A stretch of 64,000 nt of DNA, from the NCBI RefSeq assembly GCF_024138125.1, contig NZ_CP099993.1, positions 806,001-870,000 on the forward strand. Direction: 5' to 3'. This stretch comes from Halorussus salilacus (GTDB taxonomy: Archaea > Halobacteriota > Halobacteria > Halobacteriales > Haladaptataceae). This document shows positions 32,478-39,649 of the stretch, piece by piece. Position 1 is the first letter of the stretch; each line of letters begins with the position of its first letter. Position numbers and translations under genes: made by a program. The notes beneath the pieces are model-generated. The model worked only from the letters and a program-made list of their open reading frames with translations. It did no database searches and was not told the origin of the DNA.

Positions 32478-32744
32478 GTGACCGAAGTCTCCGAGATATC
32501 GGGCCGCCCCGTCTTCGCAATCGTCGCGATAGCGGTGGTCGCGCTGGCCGGGCTCCTCGGCGCGGTCGTCGGCGCGAGCGGTCAGGAGCGGGGCGTTGCG
32601 ATGGACCTCGCGGGCGTGGTCTCGTTCGGGATGACGCCGGTCTCGATGGCGGCGTTCGGCGTGCTTGCGACCGGTTCGGTGCTGGCGGTCCTGTTCGGAC
32701 TCGTGAGCATCGCCTCGAAGTACGACGAAGGGAGTGCCCGATAG
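32478..32744 (+). CDS. Small two-helix membrane protein
   Basis: An 88-residue protein with GTG start at 32478. Two hydrophobic segments (about 12-33, AIVAIAVVALAGLLGAVV, and 52-78, MAAFGVLATGSVLAVLFGL) with a loop between. Ends with a short polar tail (SKYDEGSAR). A known small haloarchaeal membrane family may cover it, but I cannot name it with confidence. Same strand as pyrF, likely same mRNA or closely following. Convergent with the TRIC-type channel gene. Confidence 0.6.
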   Translation: MTEVSEISGRPVFAIVAIAVVALAGLLGAVVGASGQERGVAMDLAGVVSFGMTPVSMAAFGVLATGSVLAVLFGLVSIASKYDEGSAR

Positions 32745-32758
32745 CGGTTTTCGGGAAC

Positions 32759-33373
32759 TCAGACGGTCGGGAGCTCCCAGTCGTACCGGATGGCGAGCAG
32801 GCGGAGACCGAGCACGAGGCCCGCGCAGACCGCCGCGTTCGTCCCGTCACCGACGCCGACGCTCGCCAGCGCCCAGAAGGCGACCCCGCCGACCAGCGCG
32901 CAGGTGGCGTAGAAGTCCTCGACGAGGACCGCGGGGACGTTCCGGAGGAGCACGTCGCTCAGGAGACCGCCGCCGACCCCCGTCACGGTAGCGAGCACGA
33001 CGACGCCGAACGCCGACAGCCCCGCGTCGGCGGCGACCAGCGCCCCGGTCGCTGCGAACGCCGCGAGGCCGACCGCGTCGGCTAGCAGGACGACCGAGTG
33101 GTCGGTCACGTCGCCGACGACGCGACCGACCGCGAGTCCGACACCGACCCCCGCCAGCGCGACGCTCACGTCGGTCGTCGACCGGAGCGCGACCGGCACG
33201 CTGTCGACCAGCAGGTCGCGGGTGACCCCGCCGCCGAGCGCGGTCATCACGCCCAGCACGCCAACGCCGAGCAGGTCGAGGTCGGCGTCGATGGCCCGCA
33301 GCGACCCCACGACCGCGAACGCCAGCAGGCCGACCACGTTCATCACCGCGAAGGGGTCGGGTGCCGCGATCAC
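32759..33373 (-). CDS. TRIC-type (UPF0126) cation channel protein
   Basis: A 204-residue, seven-helix membrane protein of the prokaryotic TRIC/UPF0126 family, trimeric monovalent-cation channels. The family has two repeated three-helix units with Gly-rich hinges, seen here as GVMTALGGGVTRDLL and TVTGVGGGLLSDVLLRNVP. The start is a double GTG; the second (33373) gives a GTGA overlap with the preceding SAM hydrolase stop, so translation is probably coupled. Potassium-rich halophile cytosol makes a cation channel plausible; substrate selectivity is not proved by sequence. Confidence 0.85.
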   Translation of the reverse strand: MIAAPDPFAVMNVVGLLAFAVVGSLRAIDADLDLLGVGVLGVMTALGGGVTRDLLVDSVPVALRSTTDVSVALAGVGVGLAVGRVVGDVTDHSVVLLADAVGLAAFAATGALVAADAGLSAFGVVVLATVTGVGGGLLSDVLLRNVPAVLVEDFYATCALVGGVAFWALASVGVGDGTNAAVCAGLVLGLRLLAIRYDWELPTV

Positions 33374-34167
33374 CACGTCACGCGCACCCCGTCGCCGACC
33401 GAGACGCCGAACGCCTCGTCGCCGCGTCCCCGGTTCACCGCGAGTTCGACGTTGCCGTGGCTCCCGACCGTGACCAGCCGCTCGCTGGGGGCGAGCGCGG
33501 CGTAGGCCCGCGCGACCGGCGCGTGCTCGCCGTTCACCCGCACCGCATCGCGACCGGCGAGCAGGTCACCGGGGAGGTTGGTGACCGCGTTTCCGAAGCC
33601 GTCGACCACCAGCACCTCGCCGACCGCCGCGCCCGAATCGCGGTCGAGGTCCGGGGCGGGAAACCGGAGGTCGGCGTAGTCGTCGACGGGGGCGATTCGG
33701 TCCAGCGACTCGAACGACCCGGTACCAGCCTCGTGAACGTCGGCCGCGGCGGGCGCGAACACGTCCCGGCCGTGGAAGGTACTGCTCTCGGTCTCCGCGT
33801 CGTCGTACTCGACCTCGAAGACCTCGATTCCGGCGTCGGGCGCGCTGGCGTCGCCCGCGACCGCGGGCGACGCCAGCGCGCGGGCCGCCGGGAGCAGGAC
33901 CCCGTTGTCCGGCCCCACGAGCGCGTGGTCGCCCGCCCGGACCGCGAGCGCGGCGCGGTCGGTACCGACCCCGGGGTCGACCACGACGAGGTGGACCGCG
34001 GGCGGGAAGTAGGGGAGGACCTCCCGCAGCCAGAACGCCGCCGAACGCACGTCCTGTCGCGGGAAGTCGTGGGCCACGTCGACCAGTCGCGCGTCGGTCC
34101 GCCCGAGTATCACGCCCTTCATCGCCGCCGGGTAGGGCGTGCCGAAGTCCGAGGCGAGCGTTATCAT
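33370..34167 (-). CDS. SAM hydroxide adenosyltransferase (DUF62 family)
   Basis: A 265-residue enzyme of the SAM hydrolase/fluorinase family, which uses water to cut S-adenosylmethionine to adenosine and methionine. Marks: ITLASDFGTPYPAAMKGVI, VDVAHDFPRQDVR, VHLVVVDPGVGT, VGPDNGVLLPAA and the C-terminal GEVLVVDGFGNAVTN, TVGSHGNVELAVNRG. A perfect 18-bp palindrome (33842-33879) codes the loop ALASPAVAGDASAPDA, absent from compact relatives. Operon with the TRIC-type channel gene downstream (overlap of stop and start). ATG 34167 is the conserved start. Confidence 0.88.
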   Translation of the reverse strand: MITLASDFGTPYPAAMKGVILGRTDARLVDVAHDFPRQDVRSAAFWLREVLPYFPPAVHLVVVDPGVGTDRAALAVRAGDHALVGPDNGVLLPAARALASPAVAGDASAPDAGIEVFEVEYDDAETESSTFHGRDVFAPAAADVHEAGTGSFESLDRIAPVDDYADLRFPAPDLDRDSGAAVGEVLVVDGFGNAVTNLPGDLLAGRDAVRVNGEHAPVARAYAALAPSERLVTVGSHGNVELAVNRGRGDEAFGVSVGDGVRVTW

Positions 34168-34254
34168 GTGTGGGGGTTGGCGCTTGCTCCGTGTAAAAGC
34201 TTGAGTTCGAACTCGAACGCGGTCAACGACCTCGCCAAGATAATCCACTCGTTA

Positions 34255-34304
34255 CACTCGATGGAACAGCCCACCCGGCCACTCGATGGAACAACCCACC
34301 CGGC
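34255..34304. repeat. 25-bp direct duplication
   Basis: CACTCGATGGAACAGCCCAC plus CCGGC (34255-34279) is repeated immediately (34280-34304) with one change, G to A. Part of the 548-base gap 34168-34715 that otherwise holds TAGCTA-family ends. Confidence 0.85.
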
Positions 34305-34454
34305 GCGTGCTGGCGTCATCGCGCCGACGGCGCGATTGCTCGGAAGACGCGGTTTGTCTTCCGGCGTGACGCCGCTGTTTGGCGTCGCGCGACACGCGCG
34401 AGGGGCGAGGACCGCAGGGAGGAGCGTAGCGACGACCGAGGACCGCAGTCGGTT

Positions 34455-34600
34455 GGGGAGGTGTGAGGCTTCTGCGGTGCGGTTGCGGTCTCTCCTTGGT
34501 ACCGGAGGTAGCTAGCTTCGACAGTCCGAATTCCGTCTCGAATGTTTCTGAGCTAGCTATTCTCGGTACCGAGGAGAAACCGCACCTCGTCCTCCCCAGC
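34455..34600. repeat. Two TAGCTA-family ends facing each other
   Basis: One end in reverse orientation (34455-34518; on the minus strand GAAGCTAGCTACCTCC, GGTACCAAGGAGAGACCGC and later CCCCAACCGACTGCGG) and one in forward orientation (34547-34600; GAGCTAGCTATTCTC, CGGTACCGAGGAGAAACCGC). They are separated by about 28 bases. The gap has no gene that I can support. The reverse end shares CCCCAACCGACTGCGGTCC with the left end of the element at 6899. Confidence 0.65.
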
Positions 34601-34715
34601 CTCCTCCGTCGCGCCCTCCGGGCGCTCGGTCGTCCCTCGCGCGTTGCTCGCGCGCCGGATGTCGATAGCGTCTCAGTAGAAATGGAGGACGAACCCCGGT
34701 CCTCCGAACACCCGA

Positions 34716-35234
34716 CTACACCCCGTTGCTGTCGGAGTCGCTCACCCGCTGGATGCGCTCGATGCCGTCGATCTCCCGGATCACCTCGACCACGGGGTCG
34801 GGGACCAGCCTTTCCCAGTCCTCGTCTGCGATCATCCGCTCGCGGACCTCGGTGCCCTCCAGCACGTCGCGGTTGAACATCGGCGACTGGCGGACCTCGA
34901 CGCCCGCCTCCGTGAACAGCTGGATGACGAGGGGGTTGTTCGAGTAGGCGACGTCGAAGTCGGGGCTCATGCTCTGGACGTGGCTGACCCACACCGAGTT
35001 GCGGTCCAAGTCCTCGATGGGGACCGCGTAGGTCACCAAGTCCGAGTCGACCAGCGACTTGGTGATCATCATGATGCGCTCGCCCGCCGTGAAGGGGTCG
35101 TGTCGGCTGTGGGAGTCGCCCGCGCTCCCGATGCCGAGGACGAGTTCGTCGACCTCCTCGGCGATGGTCTCGACCACGTTGTGGTGGCCGTTGTGGTAGG
35201 GCTGGAACCGCCCGATGTAGAACCCGCGAGCCAT
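34716..35234 (-). CDS. nadM: Nicotinamide-nucleotide adenylyltransferase
   Basis: A 172-residue archaeal NMN adenylyltransferase, making NAD from NMN and ATP. The dinucleotide-binding RGFYIGRFQPYHNGHHNVV (3-21) includes the HxGH motif (His14 to His18 region). Further: GIGSAGDSHSRHDPFTAGER, the ISSTR-like FNRDVLEGTEVRERM at the C-terminal substrate site. Full length for the archaeal family. Promoter: TTATAAAA at 35256-35263 on the minus strand, 22-29 bases before ATG 35234, so probably leaderless. Single-gene unit, transcribed away from lonB. Confidence 0.93.
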   Translation of the reverse strand: MARGFYIGRFQPYHNGHHNVVETIAEEVDELVLGIGSAGDSHSRHDPFTAGERIMMITKSLVDSDLVTYAVPIEDLDRNSVWVSHVQSMSPDFDVAYSNNPLVIQLFTEAGVEVRQSPMFNRDVLEGTEVRERMIADEDWERLVPDPVVEVIREIDGIERIQRVSDSDSNGV

Positions 35235-35255
35235 ACAGTAGCGTTGCGCCGGGGA

Positions 35256-35263
35256 GTTTTATA
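35256..35263 (-). promoter_or_regulatory. TATA box of nadM
   Basis: On the minus strand TTATAAAA lies 22-29 bases before the ATG, the distance expected for a leaderless archaeal transcript. Confidence 0.65.
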
Positions 35264-35354
35264 AGGGTGGCGAGTCGCCCCGCGCGGGTCGAACGGGGTT
35301 TCGGGCGGCTCTACCCGCGAAATCACCGGCGCTATACCGCAACACGGGAGGGAG

Positions 35355-35364
35355 AAAGTATATC
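35355..35364 (+). promoter_or_regulatory. TATA box of lonB
   Basis: AAAGTATATC 42-51 bases before ATG 35406; implies a leader of about 15-20 bases. Confidence 0.5.
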
Positions 35365-35405
35365 AGTTCGCCGCCCCTCCTTTCGGATACGTACAGGGCA
35401 GTTCT

Positions 35406-37466
35406 ATGAGTAAGGATACCGATAACGACGCTCCGCCGCCGGAGCAAACACGCGAGCAGGAAGGCTCGACGACGCGCGAGCGGGAGGGCTCGACGACGCG
35501 CGAGCAGGACGGCTCGAAGTTCGAGGACCTCGGGAGCGACGTCGAACCCGACGTCGAAGACGAATCGGTCCTCGAAGACGACCTGCTCGGCGGTCTGGAG
35601 ATCGACACGACCGAGGAGATCGAGGTCCCCGACCGCCTGGTAGACCAGGTCATCGGTCAGGACCACGCCCGCGATGTGGTCCAGAAAGCGGCCAAACAGC
35701 GCCGCCACGTCATGATGATCGGGTCGCCGGGGACGGGGAAGTCGATGCTGGCGAAGGCGATGAGCGAACTCCTCCCGAAGGAGGACCTCCAGGACGTGCT
35801 CGTCTACCACAACCCCGACGACGGCAACGAACCCAAGGTTCGGACCGTCCCGGCGGGCAAGGGCGAGCAGATCATCGACGCCCACAAGGAGGAGGCCCGC
35901 AAGCGCAACCAGATGCGGTCGTTCCTGATGTGGGTCATCATCGCCATCGTGGTGGGGTACGCGCTTCTCATCGCACAGCGACCGCTTCTCGGAATCCTCG
36001 CGGCGGGGGTCATCTATCTCGCGTTCCGGTACGGGTCGCGGGGGAGCGACGCGATGATTCCGAACCTGCTGGTCAACACCGCCGACCAGACCACCGCGCC
36101 CTTCGAGGACGCCACCGGCGCTCACGCGGGTGCCCTGCTGGGCGACGTACGCCACGACCCCTTCCAGTCGGGTGGGATGGAGACGCCGAGTCACGACCGC
36201 GTCGAACCCGGCGCGATCCACAAGGCCAACAAGGGCGTGCTGTTCGTCGACGAGATCAACACCCTCGACATCCGGTCCCAGCAGAAGCTGATGACCGCGA
36301 TTCAGGAGGGCGAGTTCTCCATCACGGGCCAGTCCGAGCGCTCCTCGGGCGCGATGGTCCAGACCGAGCCCGTCCCCTGTGATTTCATCATGATCGCCGC
36401 AGGGAACATGGACGCGATGGAGAACATGCACCCCGCGCTGCGGTCGCGCATCAAGGGGTACGGCTACGAGGTGTACATGGACGACACCATCGAGGACACC
36501 CCCGAGATGCGCCGCAAGTACACCCGGTTCATCGCCCAGGAAGTCGAGAACGACGGGCGGTTGCCCCACTTCACCGAGGAGGCCGTCGAGGAGGTCATCC
36601 TCGAAGCCCAGCGCCGGTCGGGTCGCAAGGAGCACCTCACGCTCAAGCTCCGGGACCTCGGCGGGCTGGTCCGGGTGGCGGGCGACATCGCCCGCGCCGA
36701 GAACAAGGACCAGACCGACCGCGAGGACGTGCTACAGGCCAAGCGCCGGAGTCGCTCCATCGAGCAACAGGTCGCCGACGACTACATCGAGCGCCGCAAG
36801 GACTACGAGCTCACGGTCAACGACGGCGACGTGGTCGGCCGGGTCAACGGCCTCGCCGTGATGGGCGAGGACTCGGGCATCGTCCTGCCCGTGATGGCCG
36901 AGGTCACGCCCTCGCAGGGGCCGGGAGACGTCATCGCCACCGGCCAGCTCAAGGAGATGGCCGAGGAGGCGGTCCAGAACGTCTCGGCCATCATCAAGAA
37001 GTTCTCCGACGAGGACATCTCCCAGAAGGACGTTCACATCCAGTTCGTTCAAGCCGGACAGCAGGGCGTCGACGGCGACTCGGCCTCGATCACGGTCGCG
37101 ACCGCCGTCATCTCCGCGCTGGAGGACATCCCCATCCACCAGAACCTCGCGATGACCGGGTCGCTGTCGGTCCGGGGCGACGTGCTCCCGGTCGGCGGCG
37201 TCACCCACAAGATCGAGGCCGCCGCCAAGTCGGGTCTCGACACGGTCATCATCCCCGCGGCGAACGAGGACGACGTGATGATCGAAGAGGAGTACGAGGA
37301 GCAGATCGAGATCATCCCCGTCTCCCACATCAGCGAGGTGCTCGAAGTCGCGCTCGCTGGCGAGGCCGAGAAGGACAGCCTCGTCGACCGCCTCAAGAAC
37401 ATCACCGGGTCGGCGCTCGACCGGCAGGTCGGCCGGTCGGGCACCGGCAGTCCGAGCCCGCAGTAG
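35406..37466 (+). CDS. lonB: ATP-dependent protease LonB, membrane-anchored
   Basis: A 686-residue archaeal LonB. Walker A GSPGTGKS is at 106-113. Two adjacent transmembrane helices follow inside the AAA+ module (about 176-210, WVIIAIVVGYALLI and LLGILAAGVIYLAF), the feature that sets LonB apart from bacterial Lon. Walker B VLFVDEINTLD. The protease domain has the catalytic dyad Ser559 (GVDGDSASITVA) and Lys602 (GVTHKIEAAAKSGL), 43 residues apart as usual. In haloarchaea LonB is essential and controls membrane carotenoids and other proteins. The N terminus holds three 8-residue TREQEGST-like repeats. Single-gene unit with its own promoter. Confidence 0.96.
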   Translation: MSKDTDNDAPPPEQTREQEGSTTREREGSTTREQDGSKFEDLGSDVEPDVEDESVLEDDLLGGLEIDTTEEIEVPDRLVDQVIGQDHARDVVQKAAKQRRHVMMIGSPGTGKSMLAKAMSELLPKEDLQDVLVYHNPDDGNEPKVRTVPAGKGEQIIDAHKEEARKRNQMRSFLMWVIIAIVVGYALLIAQRPLLGILAAGVIYLAFRYGSRGSDAMIPNLLVNTADQTTAPFEDATGAHAGALLGDVRHDPFQSGGMETPSHDRVEPGAIHKANKGVLFVDEINTLDIRSQQKLMTAIQEGEFSITGQSERSSGAMVQTEPVPCDFIMIAAGNMDAMENMHPALRSRIKGYGYEVYMDDTIEDTPEMRRKYTRFIAQEVENDGRLPHFTEEAVEEVILEAQRRSGRKEHLTLKLRDLGGLVRVAGDIARAENKDQTDREDVLQAKRRSRSIEQQVADDYIERRKDYELTVNDGDVVGRVNGLAVMGEDSGIVLPVMAEVTPSQGPGDVIATGQLKEMAEEAVQNVSAIIKKFSDEDISQKDVHIQFVQAGQQGVDGDSASITVATAVISALEDIPIHQNLAMTGSLSVRGDVLPVGGVTHKIEAAAKSGLDTVIIPAANEDDVMIEEEYEEQIEIIPVSHISEVLEVALAGEAEKDSLVDRLKNITGSALDRQVGRSGTGSPSPQ
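35448..35519 (+). repeat. Three 24-bp tandem repeats at the lonB N terminus
   Basis: Units 35448-35471, 35472-35495 and 35496-35519 code TREQEGST, TREREGST and TREQDGSK. They add a charged, flexible N-terminal arm before the AAA+ module. Copy number may vary between strains. Confidence 0.85.
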
Positions 37467-37573
37467 CGAATCCGCGTTTTCCGTTCTCGGTTTTCCCGAC
37501 ATCCGCGCGACGGCCCTCGCTCTCGTCGGCCGAAACGCGAACCTATTTGACCTGACCTGTCGTAGTGTGAAAC

Positions 37574-37771
37574 ATGGGACTCAAGAAGACCCTCCTGAGC
37601 GGTATCGTCGCGTTCGTCGTGGCGACGGTCGTCGTCCGCGCGGTCGCGAGCGAACGAACCGGAACGAAGGTCGGCCTGCTGGCGGGCCTCGCGGTCGCGG
37701 TCCGGTCGGCGATGTCCCGCGACGACGGCGAGCCCGTCGAAATCGCGACCGACGAGGTCGCCGCCGAGTAG
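37574..37771 (+). CDS. Small membrane protein
   Basis: A 65-residue protein, MGLKKTLLSGIVAFVVATVV at the start, one clear hydrophobic segment (about 8-25) and a weaker one (VGLLAGLAVAVRSAM), then an acidic tail. The basic start suggests an inside N terminus. Lies 107 bases after lonB on the same strand with the promoter-like stretch ctatttgacctg before it. Unknown function. Confidence 0.55.
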   Translation: MGLKKTLLSGIVAFVVATVVVRAVASERTGTKVGLLAGLAVAVRSAMSRDDGEPVEIATDEVAAE

Positions 37772-37805
37772 CGACCGGACCGCCCGCGCCGACTTTTCGA
37801 CGCCG

Positions 37806-37843
37806 TCGCTCGCCCGGAGAGCCCCGGCTCTCCGGGCGAGCGA
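37806..37843. terminator. Hairpin after the small membrane gene
   Basis: TCGCTCGCCCGGAGAGCC (37806-37823) pairs with 37826-37843 around CC: 18 perfect base pairs, starting 35 bases after the stop at 37771. A second palindromic block, CGGCGCGGCC and its complement, follows at about 37889-37913. The remainder of the gap 37772-38029 shows nothing. Confidence 0.45.
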
Positions 37844-38029
37844 CGAGGTCAGAATGGGTCGGTAGTTGGGACCGGGATACCAGCCCGTCGGCGCGGCCCG
37901 CGGGGCCGCGCCGTCGAGTCGAGCGTTCTCGTCCGGTCCGAATAAGCCCGGCCATCGAACAGGTCGGACTGTCACCCGAACGGAGCCGAACCGTCGGCCC
38001 TTTTCTCCCCGGCGGCCGAACCGCCGAGC

Positions 38030-38797
38030 ATGGACACCATCGGCGACCTCGTCGCCCGCGAGCGGCGCTCGGACGACCCCGCGCTCGTCGCCCCGCGCGA
38101 GAACCGGAGCTACGACTATCGGCGGTTCTGCACGACCGCGTGGAAGACCGGCAACTTCTGGCGGCGGCGAGGGGTCCACGACGACTCGACCGTCGCGGTC
38201 GCAGACGACCCCGAACCCGAGGCCGTCTTCTCGTTTCTCGGTGCGGCCCTCCTCGGTGCGAGGACGCGGTTCGGCCCCTCGCGGGACCGCGACGCGGGCG
38301 ACCCCGCCATCGACGCCCGCGTCGTGGTCGCACCGTGCGACGAAATCGAACGCTACGAGGTGTCGCCGGGCACCCAGCGCGTCGCCTACGGCGGCCCGCC
38401 CGACGACCCCGCGGTCGCCCACTTCGAGCGCGACGTGTGGAGCGAGAACCCGGCGTTTCCCGAGACGCCCGTCGACCCAGAGGCGGTCGCGCTCGTCGCT
38501 CGCGACGAGCGCGACCGCGGGGCTGACGGCGAACTCGCCGACCGCGAGTTCTCCCACGCCGACCTGCTCGCCGGTGCGCGCGAAGCGGCCGACGGGTGGG
38601 GCCTCGAACCCGACGACGAGGTGGCGGTTCGCGCGCCGCTCGCCGACCCCGGAACCGTCGTCGCGGGCGTCCTCGCGCCCCTGCTCGCGGGCGCGACGAT
38701 ACTCTTCCCCGACGGCGACGCGGTGGGCGACTTCGCGGTGGCCGAGGGCGACGCCCCCGAGAGCGCGGTCGTCCGGCCCGTCGACGCCCTCGCGTGA
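38030..38797 (+). CDS. N-terminal-only AMP-binding (acyl-CoA synthetase-like) protein
   Basis: A 255-residue protein equal to the N-terminal third of an acyl-CoA/acetyl-CoA synthetase: MDTIGDLVARERRSDDPALV, RSYDYRRFCTTAWKTGNFWR, DEVAVRAPLADPG and VVAGVLAPLLAGATILFPDG. It lacks the P-loop (SSGTTGxPK), the adenylate motifs and the C-terminal catalytic Lys, so it cannot be an active ligase. Codon use is regular and the end is a clean stop, so it is more like a conserved shortened protein than decay. Possible role: a regulatory partner of the full-length enzyme encoded 0.9 kb away. Same strand as the aldo/keto reductase. Confidence 0.65.
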   Translation: MDTIGDLVARERRSDDPALVAPRENRSYDYRRFCTTAWKTGNFWRRRGVHDDSTVAVADDPEPEAVFSFLGAALLGARTRFGPSRDRDAGDPAIDARVVVAPCDEIERYEVSPGTQRVAYGGPPDDPAVAHFERDVWSENPAFPETPVDPEAVALVARDERDRGADGELADREFSHADLLAGAREAADGWGLEPDDEVAVRAPLADPGTVVAGVLAPLLAGATILFPDGDAVGDFAVAEGDAPESAVVRPVDALA

Positions 38798-38848
38798 CCC
38801 GGGTTCGGGATTCCCCGGAGTTAAGCGCCCGGCGACGGGAGAGTGCGT

Positions 38849-39649
38849 ATGGACGAGCGTCGGACCGAAGGGGGGACGCCCGGAGCGGCGACGATGGGGC
38901 CGGTGGGCCTCGGAACGATGGGCATCGAGGACCCCGACCGGGTCGCGTCGGCGGTCGAGACGGGGTATCGCCACCTCGACACCGCCCAGATATACGACAA
39001 CGAGGCGGTCGTCGGGGCGGGCATCGAGCGGGCGGCGGCGGCCCGCGAGGACCTGTTCGTGGCGACCAAGGTGTGGGTCGACGAGCTGGCCCCGGCGGAC
39101 GTGGTCGCGAGCACCGAGGCCAGCCTCGACCGCCTGGGCCTCGACTACGTGGACCTGCTGTACGTCCACCGGCCCATCGGGGAGTACGACCCCGAGGAGA
39201 CGCTCCCGGCGTTCGACCGGCTCCGCGAGGAGGGGCTGGTCCGGAACGTCGGTGTGAGCAACTTCTCGCCCGAGCAGGTCGCGGAGGCCCGAGAGGTGCT
39301 GGACGCCCCCCTGCTCGCGAATCAGGTCGAGATGCACCCGCTGTACCGCCAGCCCGAGCTCCGCGAGGACGCCCAACGGCGCGGCTACCGGCTCGTGGCC
39401 TACTCGCCGCTCGCGCAGGGCGAGGTGTTCGAGGTGCCCGAACTCCGGGCGGTCGCCGAGAAGCACGACGCCACGCCCGCGCAGGTCAGCCTCGCGTGGC
39501 TCGCGAGCCTGCCGAACGTCGTCCCTATTCCGCGGTCGGCCAGCGACGCCCACCTCCGGGAGAACCTCGCGGCGCTGGCACTGGCGCTCGACGACGGGGA
39601 CGTGGCGAAGATCGAGTCGATAGAACGGACGGAGAAACTGTTCGAGTAG
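38849..39649 (+). CDS. Aldo/keto reductase
   Basis: A 266-residue NAD(P)H-dependent aldo/keto reductase. TIM-barrel marks: VETGYRHLDTAQIYDNEAVV (Asp and Tyr of the catalytic tetrad), LFVATKVWVDE (Lys), LDYVDLLYVHRP (His), VGVSNFSPEQ, QVEMHPLYRQ and the C-terminal cofactor site PIPRSASDAHLRENL. This is the 2,5-diketo-gluconate/xylose-reductase-like group; physiological aldehyde unknown. ATG 38849 fits. It ends exactly next to the stop of the convergent synthetase gene. Confidence 0.92.
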   Translation: MDERRTEGGTPGAATMGPVGLGTMGIEDPDRVASAVETGYRHLDTAQIYDNEAVVGAGIERAAAAREDLFVATKVWVDELAPADVVASTEASLDRLGLDYVDLLYVHRPIGEYDPEETLPAFDRLREEGLVRNVGVSNFSPEQVAEAREVLDAPLLANQVEMHPLYRQPELREDAQRRGYRLVAYSPLAQGEVFEVPELRAVAEKHDATPAQVSLAWLASLPNVVPIPRSASDAHLRENLAALALALDDGDVAKIESIERTEKLFE

